Of a stretch of DNA of 64,000 nt, positions 25,014 through 33,887 are shown piece after piece; the first letter of the stretch is position 1, and each line of letters begins with the position of its first letter. The DNA lies in NCBI RefSeq assembly GCF_900291985.1, contig NZ_LT985980.1, positions 2,936,001-3,000,000 on the forward strand, written 5' to 3'. A program made the translations under genes and the position numbers. Below the pieces are notes generated by a model, which saw only the letters and a list, made by a program, of their open reading frames with translations, did not search any database and was not told where the DNA came from. This DNA comes from Lysinibacillus timonensis. GTDB taxonomy: Bacteria > Bacillota > Bacilli > Bacillales_A > Planococcaceae.

Positions 25014-28000
25014 ATGTTTATAAGCTCAACTATGCAATCTGGAGCAGGTCTAAAGTACGAAATTGAAGTGTGGAATGCTATCAAAAAAACTTTCTATAAT
25101 GAAGAGGCTTTTGCAATTCATCATTATCCTTTATTTTTTAAATCCGGGGCTACCCTGCGTGAAATTGATATTTTGTTTGTTCACCAGCAATTGGGTCTTT
25201 TCGTAATCGAGGTGAAAGGCTTATCCATTAACCAAATAGAGAAAATCCAGGGACATCACTGGCATTTAAATGATTTTAGAAGTGAATCAGTAGCGCCATT
25301 TCACCAAGCGTCACAACAAATGTACATGCTAGTGGACGATTTGAACAAGAATTTATTACTTGGTAAACGACTCAATAGATTTACGCTTGTTGCATTGCCA
25401 ATGGTTACAAAAGCACAATGGAGTGCTAAAGGATTCAATCAACAATTAAATGCTCCTACGCCCATATTCAGTGATGATTTACAAAATCGAGAGGCGTTTA
25501 AAGCAAAAATTGAATCTTTTACACAAGGGGTAATGGAAAGACCGTTAAGTGAACAAGATTGGCTACGTATTCAAATGTACTTTAATTTAGATTTACAAGA
25601 AAAAAGGAAGGTTGGAACTACTGAAGATACTATCGACATAGTACGAGAAGGAACGGAACTCCGTATTCCTGGTACATACGAAGTAGAGTATAAAATGCAA
25701 TTATTTTCAAGATTGTATGTTTTCTCTAACTTTGAAGAGTTTAAAAATATGGAGGAGGAGATTAAAAAGCTTTTATTTGACGGTGTGAAAATTTATGTAT
25801 TGTCATATGATGAAAAAGTCGAGGCTGTATGCAAAAAAGACTATATTAAATTCTTAAAAGCATTCCAGTTAAATGTTTATATTGGTCAATCAGTTGAGCC
25901 GTTGCAATTAACGCAATTTGATAATGGTGTTGGAATAGATGATGTAATAGATGCTCTAAGCAGACATTTCAAAAAGTTTAACAAAGGTCAATATAATGCA
26001 ATTCATTTAAAAGTAGATGAAAATACTCATGAAATGATTACTGCAGGTGCAGGTACTGGGAAAACACATGTCATGATTGATCGAATAATATATTTGTTAA
26101 TCCATGAACGAGTTCCATTGAAAGACATTATTATGATTACTTTTACAAATGCATCCACAAATGAAATGAAGAAACGTTTAGAAGAAAAGTTCATTACACT
26201 ATTTGATTTGACACACCAATCAAAGTACTTACAGTATGCAGAAGATGTACGTGAAATGCAAATTAGTACAATACATTCTTTTGCTAAAAAAATTATTAAA
26301 CAATTAGCACATGAAATAGGTTTTGGGCAAAATGTTAAATTAAGAAGTTTTATTTACGAAAAACAACTCATTGTTCAGAAATTAGTTGATGAGTACTTCG
26401 CTAATAAACCAGTCGACTTTTTTAAAAATCATCATATTCGTTATTATGAGCTTATTAAATTTGTTACAGATATGTGGGAAGAGATGGAGAAAAAAGGTTT
26501 ATCACAACATGAGATTAAACATTTAGAGTGGGGTAAAACCAATAAAGAATCAGCTGGAATAAGTGAAATACTCCAATATATTTTTGCCAAATGTGAAGAA
26601 GAAATTAATAAAATTAAGCAACAGCAAAATGCTATTACCATGGGAGATCTTATTCGTAAATTAAAAGATTTTACCAATAAACCAGAAGTATTAAAACAAT
26701 TAGATGAGAACTGTTTCATATTTGTCGATGAATTCCAAGATAGTGACGATGTTCAAATTGAGCTTATTGCAAAATTGCAAGAAGTCCTGAACTATAACTT
26801 GTTTGTTGTAGGCGATATTAAGCAGAGTATCTACCGGTTCCGTGGAGCTGATTATCGTTCTTTTGATGAATTAGATAAGCGCAAAAAACAAGGTAGTGTA
26901 ATTAAAGAGGTACCACTCCAGTACAATTACCGAAGTTCAAAGCAATTACTTGATAGAATGCATAACCTCTTTGAAATTTGGGGAAGTATGGAGGACCCTT
27001 TACTGACCTACTCAGGAAAAAATGATCGTTTAGAAAGTTTTTCACCTTCAGCATATGGGGATCGTAATTGGTTTATTCAAGAATATAGTAATAAAAAAGA
27101 TTGGAAAGTAAAAGTTAGAAAACTGTTGGGAAATGCCATTCAAACACGGACAACATCAGATAGTAAAGTGGCAGTTATCGTAAGAACAAACTATCAAGCA
27201 CGTGTCATGAAGGATATTTGTAAGGATTTAGACATTGCTACGACGGAAAATTTAGATGGTACCTTTTTCTCAACACATGTTGTAAAACATTTTCACATGC
27301 TAATACAAGGTCTATTATACCCAAATGAACCCAAGCTTTTATTAAATGCATTAGAAACACCTTATTTTGATTTTAGAATCCCATATCATGTTCTAATGCT
27401 GTTTAAAGGAGATAAAGATAAATTAGTTTCTTATATTAGTGAGAAATCGAAAGATGTTATACAGCATTATAAGAATTTATTACGCGAACATGCACCAATG
27501 GCCGTTATTCAAACAATAATCTATGAATCTAAAATTTTGCAGCGGATGCAATTTTACTTTGAACGGCAAGGTGAAAGTTCAGAAGTAGCTAAACTAAGTG
27601 CATTGAAATATGAGAGAAATCTACAACATTTAATGACAATTATTGAAAAAAATTTTAATCAACAACAATTGTCTTTAAATACACTTTTAAATTGGTTAAC
27701 GCTACAAATGAATACGAATCGTAGTGAAAATGAGCCCGCTATTGATCAAAATCAAGCTGTTGTAACGATTACAACGGTCCATCGTTCAAAAGGTCTAGAG
27801 TATGATACGGTAATTTTACCAATTTCAGATTATCCGTATAACAAGGTAGTATCAAAGTTTTATATACAAGATAGTGAGAAATTAATAAAAGGAAAAAAAC
27901 GTAAAATTGGTTGGAAATTAAAAAAACACCAAAATAATTATTATGGTGATTTATCAAATGTAGAAAAAGTAGAGTTAATGAAAGAAGAGGTGCGTTTGTT

Positions 28001-28118
28001 GTATGTAGCGTTTACACGTGCAGAACAACGGATCATGGTGATGTTACCGGAGCAAGATGTGTCTAATTCATGGTCACATTTACTAAAACAAGCAGGTTTG
28101 AAAGGGAATGAAAATTGA
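25014..28118 (+). CDS. Nuclease (NERD-like) - UvrD/AddA-type helicase fusion
   Basis: A 1034-residue fusion. The first ~170 residues form a NERD-like PD-(D/E)XK nuclease: EVW with Glu20, EIDILFV with Asp52 and VIEVKG with Glu66 and Lys68. A superfamily 1 helicase follows from about 330. It has Walker A AGAGTGKT at 344-351, ITFTNASTNEMKKRL, TIHSFAKKI, Walker B FVDEFQD with Asp572, GDIKQSIYRFRGAD, YNYRSS, TVHRSKGLEYDTV and LLYVAFTRAEQRI. It should translocate 3'-5' on DNA like UvrD or AddA. The nuclease at the front, rather than at the back as in AddA, sets it apart. AGGTGGAG precedes the ATG. The stop overlaps the AddB-like gene, so they are probably partners. Confidence 0.82.
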   Translation: MFISSTMQSGAGLKYEIEVWNAIKKTFYNEEAFAIHHYPLFFKSGATLREIDILFVHQQLGLFVIEVKGLSINQIEKIQGHHWHLNDFRSESVAPFHQASQQMYMLVDDLNKNLLLGKRLNRFTLVALPMVTKAQWSAKGFNQQLNAPTPIFSDDLQNREAFKAKIESFTQGVMERPLSEQDWLRIQMYFNLDLQEKRKVGTTEDTIDIVREGTELRIPGTYEVEYKMQLFSRLYVFSNFEEFKNMEEEIKKLLFDGVKIYVLSYDEKVEAVCKKDYIKFLKAFQLNVYIGQSVEPLQLTQFDNGVGIDDVIDALSRHFKKFNKGQYNAIHLKVDENTHEMITAGAGTGKTHVMIDRIIYLLIHERVPLKDIIMITFTNASTNEMKKRLEEKFITLFDLTHQSKYLQYAEDVREMQISTIHSFAKKIIKQLAHEIGFGQNVKLRSFIYEKQLIVQKLVDEYFANKPVDFFKNHHIRYYELIKFVTDMWEEMEKKGLSQHEIKHLEWGKTNKESAGISEILQYIFAKCEEEINKIKQQQNAITMGDLIRKLKDFTNKPEVLKQLDENCFIFVDEFQDSDDVQIELIAKLQEVLNYNLFVVGDIKQSIYRFRGADYRSFDELDKRKKQGSVIKEVPLQYNYRSSKQLLDRMHNLFEIWGSMEDPLLTYSGKNDRLESFSPSAYGDRNWFIQEYSNKKDWKVKVRKLLGNAIQTRTTSDSKVAVIVRTNYQARVMKDICKDLDIATTENLDGTFFSTHVVKHFHMLIQGLLYPNEPKLLLNALETPYFDFRIPYHVLMLFKGDKDKLVSYISEKSKDVIQHYKNLLREHAPMAVIQTIIYESKILQRMQFYFERQGESSEVAKLSALKYERNLQHLMTIIEKNFNQQQLSLNTLLNWLTLQMNTNRSENEPAIDQNQAVVTITTVHRSKGLEYDTVILPISDYPYNKVVSKFYIQDSEKLIKGKKRKIGWKLKKHQNNYYGDLSNVEKVELMKEEVRLLYVAFTRAEQRIMVMLPEQDVSNSWSHLLKQAGLKGNEN

Positions 28119-30658
28119 TGCGAACAAAAGTATTTACCTATAGTAATCCAAGAAATTGGGCGCACCACTCGGAGTTCCAAACAATGAAAAGTGCGATACA
28201 TATCTGTGCAACAACAAATATGAGAAAAGGAATTTATCGAGTTTATGGGGATGATTTTCCAACTATTCTAACCGTACGCAAGTTTTTAGAAAAGGTTTTT
28301 CCAAATTGGTATAGCCCAGAGATAAAATTACAACAGTATTTGAGCTTTTCTAAATCATTACGAGATTTTGATTTCACAAAGCCATTATTAAAACAAGCAT
28401 TTCGTGCAAATACTGAAGAACTATTAGAAAGTATCAGAATGCTAGTTCAGGCTGGTGTGAAACCAGAAGACTTTAATAGAGTGAATGGATTAACAGAAAA
28501 AGAACGAGAATTTCAATGCGTTTGGCAATACTATGAATCAATTAATGATACTCTAAATTATCATCGTAAAATCCTTGTAGGTAGAGATGTAGATTGTTTT
28601 AAGATAGAGAAAGCTCTAAAAAGAAATGTTAAGGATTTAGTAATATATTTACATGGATTCTACTTTATTACGCCAGAGCAGCAGGTCTTCTTCAAGTTTT
28701 TACAGCGTCATGGTGTAGAGTTACGTTTTTTCCAATACTACGATCCGCGGTTTCCGAATACATTTGATTTTATTCGCAATTTTATTAGCGATGATTATGA
28801 TTGGTCGTCTAAATGGGATATTGAATGGCCTAAGGAAAATGAAAAAAATCAACCTATTGCAACACAATTCCTAGAAGCTTATGAAACTCGTATAGGACAA
28901 CAGATTGATTCACCCTATCAGGTTAAAAAATACAATACCTTCTTTGACTTTTTACATGATGTCATTATACCTACGTATCCTATGGCTAAAGAGGTAGTAG
29001 TTGACCCACAAGTGAAAATATTTGCCACTAATGAAGAGGAGATTAATGAAGTTTTGAAAACATATTATCCCTCATTAGATAAAAAGAACCGCTCCTTTTT
29101 AGCTCATCCCCTAGGGCAGTTTTTAGTAAATATTCATAAAGTCTATGAAAACGGGAAGATGTGTTTAACGGGTGATTTATTAGTAGAACTATTCTCATCG
29201 GGTTGGTTAGTTGATGAAAGAACAAATCAGAAAGCAACTGATTATACGTATGATTTAAAGCTAATCCTTCCTTATTTTGAAGGTCTTAGTTTATTAGATG
29301 ATTGGATAAATCGTATAAAGAATTTACTAGTTCAAAAGGGTGAAATTCAACAGACATTTAAAGCGGCTTCTAGTACGCGTAAAGACAGAAGTATTAGTAA
29401 TCCCTTTAATAAACTAAGCTATTTTTCAATTGATGTTGAACGTGTGAGTCAAATAAAGGACTTTATCATAGGGATTCGACTATTAGCGGAAGATTTATTT
29501 ATTCCAACAGAGGAAAAGAATACAATTGATGACCATTTTAACCGATTAAGAGAAATGATGCAGCGCCGCAAACAGTCCTATGATTTTTCTGATGACATCG
29601 AAAAGGATCTTATCGATAAATTAATAGGACGTTTAAATACCATTCATGATTCGGCAGAATTTTTATATGATGATATTCAACCTGCCTTATTTTTATACCT
29701 AAATGGAAAATTCGATGAAACAGGGTCGAAAGAGGAAAAAATTGTTACAGAATTTTTAGAACTGGATGGGCAAATTTTTAAAGAATCTAGTGAGGAAGTC
29801 TATTTCACTGGATTAGATGAACGTAGTTTACCATTAGGGAAAATTCAATTGCCATGGCCGTTACAACATGGGACTTTTGAGCAATTAAGTGAGTCTAATA
29901 CAGCATTACAATTACTTTCGAATCGTAATGCATCGGTTAAAGAAATTTCTCGTTTTCTATTTTTCATTGCTCTTAATTTTATCCCACGTGAAAAATTAAA
30001 CCTTTCATGGATAGTAAATATATTGGATCAAAATGATTTAAATGCTGCACTTTATACACGACAATTACATATGGAAGTAGTACCCTATCTGACAAAACAA
30101 TCACAGGCTATTGAACCACCAAATTTTGAACCGGAGATAACTAAAGTTATAGATGAAGAGTTACATAAAGCTTGGGAATCATTAAACGCAGAAGGAATGC
30201 TAGCAGAATATCAATTGTGTAAAAAACGCTTCTACTACAGCTATATACTAGATGAATATCCAGTATTTAATGAAGATTTCCATCAAGGTTTTATCTTCTC
30301 TGAAATTTACAAACTGGCAGCTGGTGTAGAGAATAGAAGAATAGAAGATGTATTAAAAGAAGTAGAACCTTTCTTTCCACAATGGAATCGAAGTAAAAAA
30401 GAATCAATGGCTTATGATTCTTATGGTTCCCGTTATAATTTTGAAAGTGATTCATCTCAAAAGATGTTGTTGAATCATTATTTTCCTGGTTTAAAAAATG
30501 ATGCACGAGAACCATTGTTCAATCAAAATACTATTCAAATTAAATCAGAATTATTAAGCAAACAGCAATCTACTTTAGAGGGTAAGCCAGGATACAACTG
30601 CAGATTCTGCCCACATCGAAATTATTGTGAAGATGTTCAATATTCTGTAGATAAGTGA
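28118..30658 (+). CDS. AddB-like protein with Fe-S cysteines but no evident nuclease core
   Basis: An 846-residue protein following the nuclease-helicase with a TGATG overlap, as addB and addA often pair. The N-terminal part (VIYLHGFYFITPEQQVFFKFLQ near 190) resembles the inactivated helicase half of AddB. At the C-terminus a Cys in CKKRFYYSYIL (near 701) plus CRFCPHRNYC (three Cys, near 828-837) copy the four-Cys Fe-S staple of AddB/Cas4-type nucleases. Between them lie only ~125 residues, and I find no DRID-like or DxKT-like catalytic motif, where AddB normally has ~250 residues of nuclease. It therefore looks like a structural partner that lost cleavage. I do not call it addB. Confidence 0.62.
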   Translation: MRTKVFTYSNPRNWAHHSEFQTMKSAIHICATTNMRKGIYRVYGDDFPTILTVRKFLEKVFPNWYSPEIKLQQYLSFSKSLRDFDFTKPLLKQAFRANTEELLESIRMLVQAGVKPEDFNRVNGLTEKEREFQCVWQYYESINDTLNYHRKILVGRDVDCFKIEKALKRNVKDLVIYLHGFYFITPEQQVFFKFLQRHGVELRFFQYYDPRFPNTFDFIRNFISDDYDWSSKWDIEWPKENEKNQPIATQFLEAYETRIGQQIDSPYQVKKYNTFFDFLHDVIIPTYPMAKEVVVDPQVKIFATNEEEINEVLKTYYPSLDKKNRSFLAHPLGQFLVNIHKVYENGKMCLTGDLLVELFSSGWLVDERTNQKATDYTYDLKLILPYFEGLSLLDDWINRIKNLLVQKGEIQQTFKAASSTRKDRSISNPFNKLSYFSIDVERVSQIKDFIIGIRLLAEDLFIPTEEKNTIDDHFNRLREMMQRRKQSYDFSDDIEKDLIDKLIGRLNTIHDSAEFLYDDIQPALFLYLNGKFDETGSKEEKIVTEFLELDGQIFKESSEEVYFTGLDERSLPLGKIQLPWPLQHGTFEQLSESNTALQLLSNRNASVKEISRFLFFIALNFIPREKLNLSWIVNILDQNDLNAALYTRQLHMEVVPYLTKQSQAIEPPNFEPEITKVIDEELHKAWESLNAEGMLAEYQLCKKRFYYSYILDEYPVFNEDFHQGFIFSEIYKLAAGVENRRIEDVLKEVEPFFPQWNRSKKESMAYDSYGSRYNFESDSSQKMLLNHYFPGLKNDAREPLFNQNTIQIKSELLSKQQSTLEGKPGYNCRFCPHRNYCEDVQYSVDK

Positions 30659-30669
30659 GGCATAATGAT

Positions 30670-30864
30670 ATGAATGGAATATTCTGGGGGAAATTGGCTA
30701 GACAATGGGCTGTCATAAGTGGTGTACAAACCAACCATTTAGGAAATACAGATGAAGTTATTAATCATATCTACAAAGTTTCTCAAGAACGAAACAGGTT
30801 GGTTAATGAGATTGAAGAAGAGGACGACGATTTATTAATGATAGGGGAAGGTGAATTATGGTAA
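30670..30864 (+). CDS. Small acidic-tailed protein in the helicase operon
   Basis: A 64-residue protein starting with ATG at 30670 (GTGAGG nine bases upstream; an earlier in-frame ATG-like start is poorly placed). It begins MNGIFWGKLARQWAVISGV and ends in an acidic stretch EIEEEDDDLLMIGEGELW. It is not recognised. The 7-base overlap with the following helicase suggests co-translation, perhaps as an adaptor between the two helicase modules. Confidence 0.55.
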   Translation: MNGIFWGKLARQWAVISGVQTNHLGNTDEVINHIYKVSQERNRLVNEIEEEDDDLLMIGEGELW

Positions 30865-32282
30865 CCGTACAAGAAGAAATAAAATATACGGAAGAGCAGC
30901 AACAAGTTATTGATTATGGTGGAAATCAACTATTAGTTAAAGGAATTGCGGGAAGTGGAAAAACTCTGGTATTACTACAAACTGCATATAAAATTGCTTC
31001 TGAAAACCCTAATGAAACGGTAGCAATTTTTTCTTTTGGAGGACCGTTATCAGAAGCAGCTGAAAAACAGTTAAGTAAATACAAATTACCAAATATAACT
31101 GTAATAACTTTTCACAAATGGGCATATAAGGCTTACCTTGATACATATTTTGAAAAGCCAAACTATGCGAAAAGTCTATACAAATATTTTAATGATGCGC
31201 TAAAAGAAGTTGAAAAAATTAATCCTAGCCATCGATTCATTAAAACTAAAGATTTGCATTCTTTTATTAGAGAGGAAATCAGTTGGATTAAAGGGCGTGG
31301 TATTAAGTCAGAAGTAGAATATTTACAAGCACCACGACGCGGTCGTGGTAGTAAAGTTCGTCTTTCACAAAATGACCGTAAAATCCTATATCAGATATAT
31401 ATCTATTACGAATTAAATAAAGAAAACCGATTGGACTATGACGATTCAGCGATTAAACTTGTCGATAGGATAAATTCTATCCCAAATTCGGTAAAATATG
31501 ATCATGTATTTGTGGATGAGGCACAAGATTTAACCAAATTGAGTTTACAATTACTAGTTAGTATTGCACGTAAGTCATGTAGAATTGGTGCTGATATTGG
31601 CCAAAAAATATATGCAACAACATTCACTTGGAAAGAAGTTGGATTAGAATTAAGAGGAAATCGTGTTAGAACACTTCAGAAATCATTCCGTTCAACAAAA
31701 CAAATAGTGAAACTTGCACAAAGTTTACAACGACATGATGAGATTACTAATGATGAGGATTTTACAGAGCATGTAGTACCAGCAAAAGATGGTCCAGTAC
31801 CAGTTATTGTATTATGCAAAAACCGTGAAACACAGGATAAAGCAATTATTGAGGCAGCAAAAGAGTTAATGAAAACAAGTGAAAAAGCAACAGTAGGTAT
31901 TCTATGTCGTAATTGGGAAACGGCAACGAGATTACAAGTTCAAATGAATCGTTTAGGAATTGAGTATTCGGAAATTGGTGATAATAAGGATTATCAACGT
32001 AAACACAAGGCTCCAAAGGGTACGCATCTTGAGCCGGGAATCAAATTTACTACTTTCCACACAGCAAAAGGACTTGAATTCTACTACGTGTTAATTGCAG
32101 ATCTTGTAAATCCAGATGCAGAAACACGGCTAGGTGATGAGTTTGATTGGGACATAGAGCGTCGTCTACTTTATGTAGCTATGACTCGAGCGAAAGTAGA
32201 ATTACAAATCTACTCTTACGAAGAAAATACAAAATTAATTAAAGAATTTGATTCTACTTTATATGAAAAATTAACGATTTAG
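30858..32282 (+). CDS. Compact UvrD/Rep-type helicase
   Basis: A 474-residue superfamily 1 helicase. Walker A GIAGSGKTLVLL is near residue 31, then HKWAYKAY, Walker B FVDEAQDLTKLSLQLL near 218, GADIGQKIYATTF, KSFRSTKQIV, and TTFHTAKGLEFYYVLIAD near 398. It ends with LLYVAMTRAKVELQIYSY. It is shorter than UvrD (~720) because domains 1B and 2B are reduced, like the small helicases of defence and DNA-repair cassettes. A GGTGAATT site precedes the ATG. It is the last gene of the operon, and its terminator is shared with the convergent restriction endonuclease gene. Confidence 0.82.
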   Translation: MVTVQEEIKYTEEQQQVIDYGGNQLLVKGIAGSGKTLVLLQTAYKIASENPNETVAIFSFGGPLSEAAEKQLSKYKLPNITVITFHKWAYKAYLDTYFEKPNYAKSLYKYFNDALKEVEKINPSHRFIKTKDLHSFIREEISWIKGRGIKSEVEYLQAPRRGRGSKVRLSQNDRKILYQIYIYYELNKENRLDYDDSAIKLVDRINSIPNSVKYDHVFVDEAQDLTKLSLQLLVSIARKSCRIGADIGQKIYATTFTWKEVGLELRGNRVRTLQKSFRSTKQIVKLAQSLQRHDEITNDEDFTEHVVPAKDGPVPVIVLCKNRETQDKAIIEAAKELMKTSEKATVGILCRNWETATRLQVQMNRLGIEYSEIGDNKDYQRKHKAPKGTHLEPGIKFTTFHTAKGLEFYYVLIADLVNPDAETRLGDEFDWDIERRLLYVAMTRAKVELQIYSYEENTKLIKEFDSTLYEKLTI

Positions 32283-32295
32283 TAATATGTATAAT

Positions 32296-32337
32296 TGCAG
32301 AACGTATTAAAAAACTTAATACGATTCTGCATTTTTT
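32296..32337. terminator. Bidirectional terminator between helicase and endonuclease genes
   Basis: Arms TGCAGAA-C-GTATTAA / TTAATAC-GA-TTCTGCA with a short loop, followed by T6 on the plus strand. The minus-strand gene's stop codon lies at its edge (32336), so the two convergent operons end within about 50 bases of each other. Confidence 0.75.
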
Positions 32338-33721
32338 ATAATAGACTTCTCAAATACTCCTTATTCAAAAACAAACACTGCTTCTTAAACTTCCGTCCAT
32401 CTGGCAAAGTAGTAAACTCGGATCCTTTATTACCTTTAGGTCGAATTTGGAAATAGGGGACAAATCCTTTTCCAGGTAAGTTATTTTTCCATACTTCTTG
32501 ATCTTTTGAATTCTTGATAATTTCCACCTTTATTTCATCATTGTGAAGCTGCCATTTAATATGATTATAAAGAGTTTGAAGAGCTTCAAGCATCTCAGGT
32601 GGAGCATTCCAAAGTAATTGTTTTCTTAATACGGTTCCCTCGTCAGTGTCCTCAAAGACTACAAATAAATACTTTGTTTCTACAAACCACTCGTACCATG
32701 TAGAATCCTCAAACTCAGTACTGTAAATTTCGTGAAAGTCGATATTTGGCCAAGACATATCTTGATTGTCTGTTGCCTTTTGACGTAAACGTATAGTTTT
32801 AAACTTTACATTACCTTTTTGAAATTGCTCAATTTTCTCCAGGTTAGTACCTTCTATACCAAAAATTTTGGATACTAGTCTAGGTAAATAGGATTTATCT
32901 GTTTTGATATCTTTTGTTGGTTTATAATTTAGTTTTTTCTCAATTTCATTAGTTGTTAAGTTTATAAAAGGAGCTAACATATTATTAAGATAAGTACTAA
33001 ACGAGAATTGCTCTGGTATATTCAGCTTTTCATAGGCTTGCTTACTAAAAATTGAGTTAAAATATACTGACATGTATTTTTGCTTAAATGAAAAGGCACG
33101 TTGTTTTGCTAGTTCTTTTGAAAATGGCTGTTTTCGTTCGTCTTTACCATTACCTGCACCCTTAGTACATGCAGCAAGGTAAGTAGTGTCACTTTCAGAG
33201 ATTTGATGGGCTTTACCAGCTTTGATTTTATTAATTATAGTATTGTAATCTTCACGAATAGTAGGGAGGTCCTCTTGAGGTATAGTAAATTTTACTGCTT
33301 TCAATATTTTATATTCGAGCACATCAACATCATCTTCGTGTAAATAAAATATGAGTAACATATGCTGTGACTTTTTTAGTAATGGGCTTTCTTCAAATTC
33401 ATAAACGTAATCAGTTTCATAATTAATCACACTCAAAACTAAACGTTCTTTCGAAGACAATGTTTTATTTTTATTCTGCTTAATAGGTGTAACCTTTAGT
33501 TCTAGATTGTGGTAATTGAAATCTGCTTCTTTAATGGAGTTTGCAGGAATCCCAAAATAAACAACTTGAATAGCGTTCCCAATAGCCCCCTTATTATTAC
33601 TCTTCGAGAGCCACTTGTTAACTTCATCAAATTCTCCAATTTCTCTTAATTTTTTACCTTCCAATTGTCTCGCATATGTAAGTAAATCTTCTTCTGATAT
33701 ATCATTATTATAGACAAACAA
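32336..33721 (-). CDS. Sau3AI/MutH-type restriction endonuclease
   Basis: A 461-residue protein of the MutH/Sau3AI type II endonuclease family; Sau3AI cuts before GATC. Seen: ADFNYHNLELKVTPIKQNK with Asp67, Glu74 and Lys76, the D-(E)xK catalytic cluster, followed by LSSKERLVLSVINY. The tandem-repeat architecture of Sau3AI (an N-terminal catalytic and a C-terminal MutH-like domain) fits the length; the C-terminal domain (KGFVPYFQIRPKGNKG) lacks an ExK motif. The TTG start at 33721 has AGGAGGT eight bases upstream. The gene is divergent from a matching C5 methyltransferase. GATC specificity is inferred from family resemblance. Confidence 0.8.
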   Translation of the reverse strand: MFVYNNDISEEDLLTYARQLEGKKLREIGEFDEVNKWLSKSNNKGAIGNAIQVVYFGIPANSIKEADFNYHNLELKVTPIKQNKNKTLSSKERLVLSVINYETDYVYEFEESPLLKKSQHMLLIFYLHEDDVDVLEYKILKAVKFTIPQEDLPTIREDYNTIINKIKAGKAHQISESDTTYLAACTKGAGNGKDERKQPFSKELAKQRAFSFKQKYMSVYFNSIFSKQAYEKLNIPEQFSFSTYLNNMLAPFINLTTNEIEKKLNYKPTKDIKTDKSYLPRLVSKIFGIEGTNLEKIEQFQKGNVKFKTIRLRQKATDNQDMSWPNIDFHEIYSTEFEDSTWYEWFVETKYLFVVFEDTDEGTVLRKQLLWNAPPEMLEALQTLYNHIKWQLHNDEIKVEIIKNSKDQEVWKNNLPGKGFVPYFQIRPKGNKGSEFTTLPDGRKFKKQCLFLNKEYLRSLL

Positions 33722-33831
33722 GAATCCAACCTCCTAACAGTACTAGTTCTATAATACACAATTTACCATTCATTTGTTTGAGGAATCATTATATACTTAT
33801 TCAGTATGTTTATATTTTTAAAACTAATTAC

Positions 33832-33860
33832 TTGATCGATTCAAGAATTTTTATTATAAT
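33832..33860 (+). promoter_or_regulatory. Promoter of the Sau3AI-like methyltransferase, with GATC in its -35
   Basis: TTGATC (33832-33837), 17-base spacer, TATAAT (33855-33860). The -35 hexamer contains GATC (33834-33837), the presumed target of the encoded methyltransferase, within the near-palindrome TTGATCGATTCAA. This would allow methylation to tune its own promoter. Confidence 0.6.
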
Positions 33861-33887
33861 AGAGAAAAAGGGAAAGGATGTTCGCTT

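Noticed and set aside
28118-30658. Calling the gene addB proper
   Set aside because: Fe-S cysteines are present but the nuclease core appears missing, the partner differs from AddA, and the context is a defence island.
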